Of a stretch of 64,000 bases of DNA, positions 43,201 to 52,432 are shown piece after piece (position 1 is the first letter of the stretch; each line of letters begins with the position of its first letter). The notes under the pieces are model-generated. The model did not search any database. It saw only the letters and a program-made list of their open reading frames with translations, and was not told the DNA's origin. The stretch covers positions 84,399 through 148,398 of the forward strand of contig JBQDBK010000003.1 in NCBI GenBank assembly GCA_052090825.1. The letters run 5' to 3'. Position numbers and translations under genes: made by a program. This stretch comes from JBQDBK01 sp052090825 (lineage in GTDB: Bacteria > Bacillota > Clostridia > Tissierellales > Peptoniphilaceae).

Positions 43201-43269
43201 TTTTCCCTCTATTTCTTATAATAAATAGTATGCATAAAAAATAATACCATAAATAAACTTATATATAAA

Positions 43270-43300
43270 TAAGATAGTAGCCTTATTGACTACTATCTTA
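43270..43300 (-). terminator. Terminator after the iron alcohol dehydrogenase
   Basis: TAAGATAGTAG (43270-43280) pairs with CTACTATCTTA (43290-43300), loop of 9. 5 bp after the stop. The minus-strand tail is TTTATATAT. Confidence 0.75.
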
Positions 43301-43305
43301 AAAAA

Positions 43306-44472
43306 TTATAAACTCATTTGATAAATTTTTAGTACATCATCTTCTTCTAATTTTACAAAACCATCTATAGGTCCGCCCTTGTGTTCTATAGTCAATTTAG
43401 CCATTTCTTCTAAATGTTCTTCATCAATGCCAACTTCTCTTAGGGACATTGGAATCCCTATAGATTTAAAAAAGCTAGAAAGTGCATCTATGGACTTATT
43501 AGCCATTTCAAATTTATCTTGCATTTCTTCTATTTCAAAAACATTTTTGCCAAATTCGCAAATCTTATCTACCGTTTCTTCATTTAGACAATGTCTTAAC
43601 CAGTTTGGAGTAAGTATAGCTAAGCCAACTCCGTGAGTTATATCATAAAAAGCTGAAAGTTCATGCTCCATGGCATGGACTGACCAAGATTTGTTCTTAC
43701 CTGCATTTAAAAGTCCATTTATAGCCCAAGAGTTAGCCCACATTAAATTAGCGCGAGCTTCATAATTTTCTGGTTCTTCTACTGCAATCTTCCCATATTT
43801 TACACAAGTTTTTAATATAGATTCTGCAAACCTATCTGACAAATAAGCTCCATCATTTAAAGTAAAATAATTTTCCATTGTATGACTCATTATATCAGCT
43901 GTCCCTGCAGCTGTATGGTATTTAGGAACTGAAAAAGTAAGCTTAGGATTTAAAAAGGAGAATTTTGGTAAAACATAAGGGCTTCCCCAACCTAATTTTT
44001 CCTTACTTTCAAGATTAGTTATAACTGATCCAGAATTCATTTCCGATCCAGTTGCTGCCAATGTTAAAATTGTTCCCAAAGGAATAGCTTTTTTAGGTGA
44101 TACTTTTCCTATAACTATATCCCAAGGATCACTTTCCTCATAGACTCCCGCAGCTATTAACTTGGAGCAATCTATAACTGAGCCACCTCCAACTGCTAAT
44201 ATAAATTCTAAATTATTTTCACGAACTATTTTTAAACCTTCTCTAACCGATTCAATCCTAGGGTTAGGCTCTATCCCACTAAGTTCTTTATAAAAGATAT
44301 TATTTTCTTCAAACATCTTTATAATTTCATCATAAAGTCCGCTTTTTTTAATGCTTCCTCCACCATAGGTTAAAAGAACCCTATTAGCATATTTTTTTAC
44401 TTCTTCTGGTAATTTTTTTAACTTATCTCCAAATAAAATTTTAGTACTTACTTCATATATAAAATCTTGCAT
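43306..44472 (-). CDS. Iron-containing alcohol dehydrogenase (butanol dehydrogenase type)
   Basis: 388 residues, group III NAD(P)-dependent alcohol dehydrogenase. The nucleotide part has LAVGGGSVIDCSKLIAAG; metal ligands are D193 and H197 (TADIMSHTMENYF), H266 (SVHAMEHELSAF) and H280 (ITHGVGLAIL). Sequence resembles BdhA/YqhD-type enzymes that reduce butyraldehyde and similar aldehydes. It diverges from a GntR regulator over a 187-bp region, so that regulator may control it. Confidence 0.92.
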   Translation of the reverse strand: MQDFIYEVSTKILFGDKLKKLPEEVKKYANRVLLTYGGGSIKKSGLYDEIIKMFEENNIFYKELSGIEPNPRIESVREGLKIVRENNLEFILAVGGGSVIDCSKLIAAGVYEESDPWDIVIGKVSPKKAIPLGTILTLAATGSEMNSGSVITNLESKEKLGWGSPYVLPKFSFLNPKLTFSVPKYHTAAGTADIMSHTMENYFTLNDGAYLSDRFAESILKTCVKYGKIAVEEPENYEARANLMWANSWAINGLLNAGKNKSWSVHAMEHELSAFYDITHGVGLAILTPNWLRHCLNEETVDKICEFGKNVFEIEEMQDKFEMANKSIDALSSFFKSIGIPMSLREVGIDEEHLEEMAKLTIEHKGGPIDGFVKLEEDDVLKIYQMSL

Positions 44473-44659
44473 TCTTACACATCTCCCTTATTACAACAAC
44501 CATTTGATATATTATTAAATATATTCCCTCAAAAACTATAATTTAAACAAGCTTTAAAAAAGGATTTCTTTAAGTATTTAAAAGAAATATTTTTTTATTT
44601 AAGGCAAATAGTATATAATAAAATTATACATATTATTTTGATTTATAGGTGGTGGAAAT

Positions 44660-45328
44660 ATGGCTAGAATCGCCAAAAAGAAATCGTTGTCAAATTTTGT
44701 ATATAAAGAGATAAAAAATAAAATTCTTAGCAATGAATTTATCCCAGGAGATAAATTGATAGAAAGTGATTTAGCGGATGAAATGGGAGTATCAAGAACT
44801 CCTATTAGGGAAGCTCTAATTAAGTTATCTGAGGAAGGACTTGTAGAAGCTTTCCCTAGAAAATCTTTTATAGTTTCTAAGATTTCACTAAAAGAAGCTA
44901 AAGATTTGTACACCTTGAGAAAGGCACTTGAACCTGTTGTCATTGAAGAAATTGCAAAAGAAGGTATTACAGAAAAAAATAAAAATTTATTAAAAATTTT
45001 AGAAGATATGAAATCCTTCTTAGATAATGAAGATTTAAGAAATTTAGAAAAATCTTTGATCAATTGGAGTTATTCAGTTATTAACTTAAGTGAAAATAAT
45101 CATCTTAAAGAAAGTTTATATGAAATTAATACAAAACTATATAGATTTTCTAATTATTTATCACGAGATAGAAAAAATATAAAAGATGCCTTTAATTCAG
45201 TTAATGCTATCTTTAATGCTATTAAACAACAAAATCCTGACTTAGCTTATCAACTTAGTAGGGAATATATTTCTAATATATACTATATGTTAGAAAAGGA
45301 AAGTGATTATAAAAGCTTCAGAAATTAG
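44660..45328 (+). CDS. GntR/FadR-subfamily transcriptional regulator
   Basis: 222 residues: winged helix (about 1-75, with LIESDLADEMGVSRTPIREA and LSEEGLVEAFPRKSF) and an all-helical FCD ligand domain (about 85-215). FadR-type regulators sense organic acids or acyl-CoA. AGGTGGTGG precedes the ATG. Divergence from the alcohol dehydrogenase makes that gene its most likely target. No terminator follows before the tRNA promoter. Confidence 0.92.
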   Translation: MARIAKKKSLSNFVYKEIKNKILSNEFIPGDKLIESDLADEMGVSRTPIREALIKLSEEGLVEAFPRKSFIVSKISLKEAKDLYTLRKALEPVVIEEIAKEGITEKNKNLLKILEDMKSFLDNEDLRNLEKSLINWSYSVINLSENNHLKESLYEINTKLYRFSNYLSRDRKNIKDAFNSVNAIFNAIKQQNPDLAYQLSREYISNIYYMLEKESDYKSFRN

Positions 45329-45347
45329 ACCTTTTTGTAAAAAAGTA

Positions 45348-45376
45348 TTGACGAAATAATAATAAAGGTGTAAACT
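45348..45376 (+). promoter_or_regulatory. Promoter of tRNA-Lys
   Basis: TTGACG (45348-45353), 17-bp spacer, TAAACT (45371-45376), 20 bp before the mature tRNA end. Confidence 0.65.
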
Positions 45377-45396
45377 TTAACTTGTTGTTAAAACTT

Positions 45397-45472
45397 GCAC
45401 TTTTAGCTCAGATGGTAGAGCAACTGACTCTTAATCAGTGGGCCCACGGTTCGAGTCCGTGAAGGTGCACCA
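45397..45472 (+). tRNA. tRNA-Lys, anticodon CTT
   Basis: 76 nt with encoded CCA. Acceptor GCACTTT pairs with AAGGTGC; the D arm is TAGCTCAGATGGTAGAGC; anticodon stem ACTGA/TCAGT with loop CTCTTAA gives anticodon CTT, reading AAG; the T arm contains GGTTCGAGTCC. Single gene with own promoter and terminator. Confidence 0.97.
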
Positions 45473-45475
45473 AAT

Positions 45476-45507
45476 AAAGCCTTGAGATTTAAATCTCAGG
45501 GCTTTTT
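45476..45507 (+). terminator. Terminator after tRNA-Lys
   Basis: AAAGCCTTGAGATTT pairs with AAATCTCAGGGCTTT (one G-T wobble), then TT. 3 bp after the tRNA. Confidence 0.85.
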
Positions 45508-45630
45508 ACTTTTCTTAATTTTTCCTAATTAACAAAATGATTAAATTTTAGCTGGTAAGAGAGTCTATTAATATTAAATAGTTTAGATAATTAACCATAC
45601 TTATCTATGATACCTAAAATTTACATATTT

Positions 45631-45668
45631 AAAAACCTTTCCCAGCAATATCACTAAGAAAGGTTTAT
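45631..45668 (-). terminator. Terminator after the CoA transferase gene
   Basis: AAACCTTTC (45633-45641) pairs with GAAAGGTTT (45658-45666), loop of 16, then TTTTTAAATA on the minus strand. Confidence 0.7.
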
Positions 45669-45670
45669 TT

Positions 45671-47014
45671 TTATCTTCTATTTGAATTTCTCCATAGTCC
45701 ATATTTTTCAGCATCTTTTATTAAACCATCTCTAAATTGTGGTGCTGCTAGGTTGATAATTCCTTCTGCTCTCTCCCAATTAGATTTACCTTTACAATTA
45801 AAGATACCATACTCTGTAACTAAATAATTAGTGTTTGGTCTTGCTGCTGTAATACCTGTACCTGGTTCAAATATAGGTATAATTCTTGATTCTTCTTCTC
45901 CAGTCTTCTTATTAAAGAAAGTTGAAGATAGGCAAATAAAGCTCTTACCACCATTTGATAGATAAGCTCCTAAAACAAAGTCAAGTTGTCCACCTGCTCC
46001 TGAAATATGTTTAAATCCAGTACTTTCAGATGAAACTTGTCCGTAAAGATCAATGTTTACAGCATTATTTATAGACATAAAATTATCTAGTTTTGAAATA
46101 GTTCTAACATCATTTGTATAGTCTACTGGAACTGCCATACACTGAGGATTATTATCTATAAAATCATATAATTTTTTTGTTCCTGCTGCAAAGGCATAAG
46201 TTTGTCTAAATCTATCTATATTTTTCTTTGCTCCTGTTATTTTTCCATTGTTATAAAGATCTACAAAGGCATCTACAAACATTTCAGTATGAACGCCTAG
46301 GTCTTTTAGGTCAGATTCTGCAATTAAAGATCCCACTGCATTTGGCATTCCACCAATTCCTAATTGGATACAAGCCCCATTTGGAATCTCATTTACTATT
46401 AATTCAGCAACTTTTTTATCTACTTCTCCAAAGGACCCTGATGGTAATTCTAACATGTCAGGATTATCACCTTCAACTATAAAGTCAACATCATCAATAT
46501 GAACTACATTCTCAAATCCACCTAAGGCTACTGGTAATTTTTCATTTACTTCAACTACTACAGTTTTAGCGGTCTCTATTAAAGCCATTAAGTGGGATGC
46601 ATTTAATCCCATATTAAAATATCCATGTTTATCCATTGGAGTTACTACAATGTAAGCTACATCAACTTTACTGTTTTCTCTGTAATATCTTGGTAGTTCT
46701 GAGTATCTTAAGGGATTGTAAAATCCTCCATCAGTACTATTAATTCTACGCCTCTCAGATCCACCTGAATGCCAAGAATTCCAAATAAAAGTATCTCCAT
46801 TTGGGTCAGCCTTAAAAATTTCAGGCTCACTTAATAATACTCCGCCCCTAACAACTACTTCTTTTAGTTCTCCAGCTCTTTTTGCTAGTTCTTTGTCAAT
46901 TGCAACTGGTGTTTGAGCTGCCCAAGCATAGTCAACAAAGTCTCCACTTTTCACAAGACCTGCCGCGCGTTCCGCTGTTATAAGTTTTTCATTATACTTT
47001 TTTGAATAATCCAT
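45671..47014 (-). CDS. Acetyl-CoA hydrolase/transferase family, probable butyryl-CoA:acetate CoA-transferase
   Basis: 447 residues, Cat1/But family (class I CoA transferase fold, two similar domains). Recognisable parts are KLITAERAAGLVKSGDFVDY, the CoA loop CIQLGIGGMPNAVGSLIAES, HTEMFVDAFVDLYNNGKITG, AAGTKKLYDFIDNNP and the C-terminal NYLVTEYGIFNCKGKSNWER. Such enzymes finish butyrate production by moving CoA to acetate, or use 4-hydroxybutyrate or succinate. With EtfAB and butanol dehydrogenase in the window, butyrate is the best guess. A possible TATAAT lies between it and copA. Confidence 0.85.
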   Translation of the reverse strand: MDYSKKYNEKLITAERAAGLVKSGDFVDYAWAAQTPVAIDKELAKRAGELKEVVVRGGVLLSEPEIFKADPNGDTFIWNSWHSGGSERRRINSTDGGFYNPLRYSELPRYYRENSKVDVAYIVVTPMDKHGYFNMGLNASHLMALIETAKTVVVEVNEKLPVALGGFENVVHIDDVDFIVEGDNPDMLELPSGSFGEVDKKVAELIVNEIPNGACIQLGIGGMPNAVGSLIAESDLKDLGVHTEMFVDAFVDLYNNGKITGAKKNIDRFRQTYAFAAGTKKLYDFIDNNPQCMAVPVDYTNDVRTISKLDNFMSINNAVNIDLYGQVSSESTGFKHISGAGGQLDFVLGAYLSNGGKSFICLSSTFFNKKTGEEESRIIPIFEPGTGITAARPNTNYLVTEYGIFNCKGKSNWERAEGIINLAAPQFRDGLIKDAEKYGLWRNSNRR

Positions 47015-47068
47015 TTAATCCTCCTATTTATTTATATATAATATTATACTAAACTTTCATCATTAAAT

Positions 47069-49339
47069 TTAACTATTTTTATTTAATTTAAAGTAATTAA
47101 GTCTTAAAGCATTTGTAACTACAAATAAAGATGACATACTCATTGCAAAAGCTGCAATCATAGGATTTAATTTTAAACCATAGCTATTATAAAATAAACC
47201 TGCAGCTATAGGAATTCCTATAACATTATAAAAAAAGGCCCAGAATAAATTTTGTTTTATATTCTTTATTGTTTTCTTCGATATTTCAATGGCATATAAT
47301 AAATCTTTTAAATCAGATCTTATTAAAACAATATCAGCTGATTCAATTGCTATATCAGTTCCAGCCCCTATTGCAACTCCTATATCTGCCCTAGCTAGAG
47401 ATGGTGCATCATTTATCCCATCCCCTACAAAGACAACTTTTTTCTTATCTTCTAATGCATCTCTAACTATCTTTTCTTTATCTGCTGGTAATACTTCAGC
47501 ATATATTTTATCAAGTTTTAATTTTTTGCCTAAAGCTTTTGCTGTTACCTTATTATCGCCTGTTACTATACTTACATCTATACCCATATTTTTTAATTTT
47601 TCTATACTTTCTCTAGAATTGTCTTTTATTGTATCCGCCAAGGCTATAAGGCCTATAATCTTATCTTCATTAGCAAAATAAATAGGTGTCTTTCCTTCTT
47701 TGGAAAAATCTTCAACATACTTATCATAAGCTGAACTATCAAAATCTTCTTCTTTCATTAATTTTAAATTTCCAGTTAAATAATTTTTCCCTTGAACTTC
47801 TGCAATTACTCCCATACCAGAGAGACTAGTAAAGTTACTTGAATCAAAATACCCTATACTATTTTCTTCAGCATAATTTACTATAGCCTTAGCTAGTGGA
47901 TGTTCTGAATTTTTTTCTATACTTGCTGCTATTTTTATAAATTCTTTCTCATCTAAATCTTTGCTTATTATATCTGTGACGGAAAATTTCCCACTTGTTA
48001 TGGTTCCTGTTTTATCAAACATTACTACATTTGTATTGTGTAAATTTTCAAGAGCTTCTGCCGATTTAAACAAAATTCCATTTTTAGCAGCCTTGCCTGT
48101 ACCAACCATAATTGCAACTGGCGTTGCTAAACCTAGAGCGCAAGGACAAGATATTACTAATACAGATATTGCCATAGTTAAGGATACTTCTAAGTTTTTC
48201 GATAAGTAAAACCAAGCTGTAAAAGTAATTATAGCTATTATTATTACTACTGGCACAAAAACAGCTGAAACCTTATCAGCTATTTGAGCTATTGGAGCTT
48301 TTGTAGTGTTAGCATCTTCTACTAATTCAATAATTTTAGCTATTGTAGAATTAGAGCTATCTGATGTGGCCTTAAATTTAATAAATCCAGTTTTATTAAG
48401 AGTAGCTGCCATTACTTTGTCTCCAGTATTTTTTTCTACTGGTATACTTTCTCCTGTTAGGGCAGATTCATCTATGCTTGTAGAACCGCTTTCAACTATA
48501 CCATCAACTGGTATGCTTTCCCCTGGTCTAATTATAATTAGATCTCCCTTTTCTATTTCTTCCAAGGGAACTTCTACTTCTTTTCCATCTTTTTCTACTC
48601 TTGCTATTTTAGGCGTTAAATCCATTAAAGAACTTATTGCATTAGATGTCTTTTTTTTTGCCCTAGTTTCAAAATACTTACCTAAGGTTATTAAAACTAG
48701 TATCATTCCTGTAGATTCAAAGTATAAGTCATGTGAAAAGTTATGGACTACTCCCATGTCATTAACACCTAAGGCGTAGGATACTTTGTATATTGCATAG
48801 ACTCCATATATAAAAGCTGCCATAGATCCTATTGCGACTAGAGAATCCATATTAGGACTTTTATTTTTTAAAGATTTAAAGCCACTTACATAAAACTTAT
48901 TATTTATAAACATAATAGGTATAGTCAATAACATCTGAGTTATTGCCATAGGAAGTAAATTCTTTTCTCCCTTAAAAAAAGAGAATTGCGGTAGACCAAT
49001 CATCGGACCCATAGCTATATAAAATAAAATAATCATAAATATAGCAGATGTTAAAAGCCTTTTTTTCATGTCTCTTGCATCTTTTTCAAAAGGATTTTCT
49101 TCCACTTTTGACTTAGTCTTATTTTTACTATCCCCTTTTAATGCCGCCCCATATCCAGCATTCTCAACAGCTTCTATTATCTTATCACTTGAAATCTTGT
49201 CTTGGTCATATTCGACCATCATAGTATTAGATAATAAATTAACACTAACTTCATTTACCGGAAGCTTATTTACGCTTTTTTCTACAGAGGCTTGGCAAGC
49301 TGAACATGTCATTCCACTTATATTGTATTTTTCCTTCAT
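47069..49339 (-). CDS. copA: Copper-translocating P1B-type ATPase
   Basis: 756 residues. One N-terminal heavy-metal domain with ISGMTCSACQASVEKS, eight membrane spans, the ion-path motif SCPCALGLATPVAIM, phosphorylation site FDKTGTITSGKFSV, the HP motif in NSEHPLAKAI, and GDGINDAPSLARADIGVAIG. CPC with MTCSAC supports Cu(+) export. No copZ or csoR-type gene is adjacent. It lies 42 bp after addA with its own GGGAG site and may be read from the same transcript. Confidence 0.93.
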   Translation of the reverse strand: MKEKYNISGMTCSACQASVEKSVNKLPVNEVSVNLLSNTMMVEYDQDKISSDKIIEAVENAGYGAALKGDSKNKTKSKVEENPFEKDARDMKKRLLTSAIFMIILFYIAMGPMIGLPQFSFFKGEKNLLPMAITQMLLTIPIMFINNKFYVSGFKSLKNKSPNMDSLVAIGSMAAFIYGVYAIYKVSYALGVNDMGVVHNFSHDLYFESTGMILVLITLGKYFETRAKKKTSNAISSLMDLTPKIARVEKDGKEVEVPLEEIEKGDLIIIRPGESIPVDGIVESGSTSIDESALTGESIPVEKNTGDKVMAATLNKTGFIKFKATSDSSNSTIAKIIELVEDANTTKAPIAQIADKVSAVFVPVVIIIAIITFTAWFYLSKNLEVSLTMAISVLVISCPCALGLATPVAIMVGTGKAAKNGILFKSAEALENLHNTNVVMFDKTGTITSGKFSVTDIISKDLDEKEFIKIAASIEKNSEHPLAKAIVNYAEENSIGYFDSSNFTSLSGMGVIAEVQGKNYLTGNLKLMKEEDFDSSAYDKYVEDFSKEGKTPIYFANEDKIIGLIALADTIKDNSRESIEKLKNMGIDVSIVTGDNKVTAKALGKKLKLDKIYAEVLPADKEKIVRDALEDKKKVVFVGDGINDAPSLARADIGVAIGAGTDIAIESADIVLIRSDLKDLLYAIEISKKTIKNIKQNLFWAFFYNVIGIPIAAGLFYNSYGLKLNPMIAAFAMSMSSLFVVTNALRLNYFKLNKNS

Positions 49340-49381
49340 CTTTCTTCTCCCTTTTAATTAATATCTAATATCAATATATCA

Positions 49382-52300
49382 TTAGATAAATTCACTTTCA
49401 ACTTTATCTATAAAATCTTCAAACTCCATTTTTATATTTTCTAAAGACTCTCTCGATATGTCAACGTCATACTCTTTTTTATCTTTTAAAGACATTATTT
49501 TAGCCCTATCAACTTGAATTTTATTTATATTATTATAAGCCAACACATAGAGTTTTAACTGATCTTCATATTGAGATATATTCATATCTATATTGCCTGT
49601 TTTTATATCTATAAGCTCTAATTTATCTTCTACTTGCCTAACTTGGTCTATATATCCTTTAAGAATTCCATTTTTTAAAGGATAGTAGAATTCATACTCT
49701 CTTTCTAAAATTTTACCCTTTTTCATCTTATTATAAATTTCTATTTCATCTTTTAAAATTTTTATATTTTCAAAACTATTGTCTACTTGAAAAGCTTTTA
49801 AATAGCTTATAAGAAATTTATCAATATCTTCTGGATCTAATTCAGCATATTTATGAACTATATCCCCTATAATTTTAGGCTCTAAGCTAGAATTTTTAAG
49901 CCCACTCCCTTGGTGTATATCAACTTCCTTGCCCAATATATACTTATCAAAAAAGCTTTTTTTATCTGATTTATATAGAATAAAGGCTGTAGCAGAATAG
50001 TAGTTTAAAAATTTATTTTTTTCTATATATTTTTCTCTTATAAGTTTATGATCTTCCCCACCTACTTTTAGTTTAGGATAAAATAATTCTTTTTCTAAAT
50101 TATAAGAGTCTTCTCTTCCTTCTAAAGTTGTAAAATCTTCAAATCCTATGCTTTCAAGTAAGCCAAAATAACTATTTTCTACACTCGACTCTCGCCCAGC
50201 ACTTCTATCTTTTTCACTTGTATATTTTGGTACTGCTAGGGTAAGGGATTTTTTAGCCCTAGTTGCTGCAACATAAAAAAGTCTATATTCTTCTAAAATA
50301 TCTTCTTGACTGGATTCTTCTAAGATAAACTTGTGTTTATAATTATTATTTTCTAGGTTTATCCCTAGACCTATTTCTCCTACTTCTATTTTAGACTGAT
50401 GATAATTTTTGCTAAAATCTCTTTTACAATCACAAATTATAACATGGTCAAACTCTAAACCCTTAGACTTGTGTATAGTCATTAAATTTATTCCCTTTGT
50501 ATTGTAGTCTGTATCTAACTCCAATAGATTTATATAGTCTATAAAATCTCTTATATTAACATTTTTATTGTTTTCAAAATCTCCCACTAAACTTATTAAT
50601 TTACTTATGTTGGATAGAGAATTTTTTCCATAACATATTCTTGAAAGCTCGTAAAAATCAAATTCATTAACTATTCTTATTATCAAGTCTTGCAAACTTA
50701 TTTTAGATTCAATATTTCTTAGATATTCTAACTTAGTAATCCCGTATTGAAATAATTGTATATCTTCTTTGCTTAAATTTTTTACATCTAAATTTTTCTC
50801 TCTATTAAAGTGATTTGCTATTATAAATATAGAATTTTCACTTAAGCCCACCATGGGTGATTTCAAATATGAGAGTATGCTTAATATATCTTTCTCATCT
50901 ACTACTGACTTTAAAATATTTAATATATCCCTTATTTCTCTTAGTTGAGAAAATTGCTTTGAAGTATTATTCACATTTAAAGCTCTTTTTATAAGTTCTT
51001 TCTCTAAGAGTTCAACTTCTTTTTTAGTTCTAAATAATACCGCTATGCTATCTTCATCAATCCCATTATTTATTAGGTCTAAAATATAATTTGCAATAGC
51101 CAGTTTTTCATTGTTTTCATATTTTAAAATTTTTATTTCTTCTTGGCCCTTTTCACTAGATTCTAAATTTACATAATCTTTTCTTAAAATTTTTGAAAAT
51201 ATATTATTAAAGCTTTCTATTAGCTTTTCTGATGACCTATAATTCTCCAACATTTCTAAGCTTAGAGAGTTTTTTTCATCCATTTCTTTTAAAAACTTTC
51301 TAAAACTCTTTAAATTACCTCCCCTAAATCCATAGATGCTTTGCTTTGGATCTCCTACTACAAATAAATTAATATTATTATCTAAGTTATCTGTTATTTT
51401 TTTTATTATTTCTATCTGTTTCGGATTTGTATCCTGAAATTCATCTATCATAATATACTTGTAAGGTAAATCTATTCCAGTATTTAAGATTTCTAGTGCC
51501 ATAGCTTCCAAATCGTTATAGTCTAAAATATTTTCATTAAATTTCATATCCTTATAAGTTTTTTCAAGTTTCTCTAATATTTCCACGATAAATAAATAGT
51601 GATTATAATTATAAGTCTCTAAAAATTTCTTAACTTGTAAAATCTCCTCTTTTATTAAATCTCTCAAATAAACTATATCTTCTTTCTTTGAAGAACCTAG
51701 ATTTTCTTCAATTTCAGGTAATTCCTCATAAGTGAAATCTCGATTCTTGAAATCCTCATAGAAATTTTGAAATTTAGGGCCTGTCTTTAACTGGCTATAA
51801 TCATCTAATAATTCTTTTAATTTTTTAAAGCTTCTATTTTTTAAGTCTTTATTAAAGTTATAATTAGCTTCTTTTATGGATTTTAAGCTAAATCCCTTGT
51901 TTTTTACTTGAAAATATAAAGACTTAATTAAATTTTTAAAGCTAGTTAACCTTTTGTATTTCAAGTCTACTAATAAATCATATAGTCTTTTATCATTTTT
52001 ATAGCCTTCAAATATAATATCCAGAGATTTTTCTAAAAGTTTATTAGTATAGTAAGATTCTTCAACTTTATAATCTGGGTTCAAACCTATTTTAAGGGAA
52101 TGTTTTCTTATTAATTCATTACAAAATCCATGAATAGTATATATCTGAGCCCTTGGAAATTGTCTACTTATCCTTAGCAAGTTTTCATCATTACTATTTA
52201 AGATTTCTTTTTTTATCCTAGACTTCATTTCTTGTGCGGCTTTTTTAGTAAAAGTAATAGCTAGTATACCATCTACTTCGCTAGCATATTTTAAATTTTT

Positions 52301-52432
52301 ACTTTTTAATATGTTTATATACCTGCTAGTTAATACTTTTGTCTTTCCAGTTCCTGCCCCTGCACTTAGGACAAGATTCCTATCTATTGTATTTACTGCT
52401 TGAGACTGTATTTTATTAAGTTTAATTTCCAT
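49382..52432 (-). CDS. addA: ATP-dependent helicase/nuclease subunit A
   Basis: 1016 residues, UvrD-like helicase plus nuclease for double-strand break repair. Walker A AGAGTGKT (24-31), Walker B with YIMIDEFQDTNPKQIEII, motif III-IV GDPKQSIYGFRGGN, motif V NLMTIHKSKGLEFDHVII and motif VI YVAATRAKKSL. A C-terminal RecB-type nuclease has IGDIVHKYAELD, LKGYIDQ and ELIDIKTG. Shorter than B. subtilis AddA (about 1230). I start at MEIKLNK, which overlaps addB by 11 bp, behind AGGGAG; the longer frame runs into addB. Confidence 0.9.
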   Translation of the reverse strand: MEIKLNKIQSQAVNTIDRNLVLSAGAGTGKTKVLTSRYINILKSKNLKYASEVDGILAITFTKKAAQEMKSRIKKEILNSNDENLLRISRQFPRAQIYTIHGFCNELIRKHSLKIGLNPDYKVEESYYTNKLLEKSLDIIFEGYKNDKRLYDLLVDLKYKRLTSFKNLIKSLYFQVKNKGFSLKSIKEANYNFNKDLKNRSFKKLKELLDDYSQLKTGPKFQNFYEDFKNRDFTYEELPEIEENLGSSKKEDIVYLRDLIKEEILQVKKFLETYNYNHYLFIVEILEKLEKTYKDMKFNENILDYNDLEAMALEILNTGIDLPYKYIMIDEFQDTNPKQIEIIKKITDNLDNNINLFVVGDPKQSIYGFRGGNLKSFRKFLKEMDEKNSLSLEMLENYRSSEKLIESFNNIFSKILRKDYVNLESSEKGQEEIKILKYENNEKLAIANYILDLINNGIDEDSIAVLFRTKKEVELLEKELIKRALNVNNTSKQFSQLREIRDILNILKSVVDEKDILSILSYLKSPMVGLSENSIFIIANHFNREKNLDVKNLSKEDIQLFQYGITKLEYLRNIESKISLQDLIIRIVNEFDFYELSRICYGKNSLSNISKLISLVGDFENNKNVNIRDFIDYINLLELDTDYNTKGINLMTIHKSKGLEFDHVIICDCKRDFSKNYHQSKIEVGEIGLGINLENNNYKHKFILEESSQEDILEEYRLFYVAATRAKKSLTLAVPKYTSEKDRSAGRESSVENSYFGLLESIGFEDFTTLEGREDSYNLEKELFYPKLKVGGEDHKLIREKYIEKNKFLNYYSATAFILYKSDKKSFFDKYILGKEVDIHQGSGLKNSSLEPKIIGDIVHKYAELDPEDIDKFLISYLKAFQVDNSFENIKILKDEIEIYNKMKKGKILEREYEFYYPLKNGILKGYIDQVRQVEDKLELIDIKTGNIDMNISQYEDQLKLYVLAYNNINKIQVDRAKIMSLKDKKEYDVDISRESLENIKMEFEDFIDKVESEFI

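Noticed and set aside
44599..45063. 154-codon minus-strand frame opposite the GntR gene
   Set aside because: The sense strand encodes a clear GntR/FCD protein with a ribosome site; the antisense frame is a serine-rich shadow.
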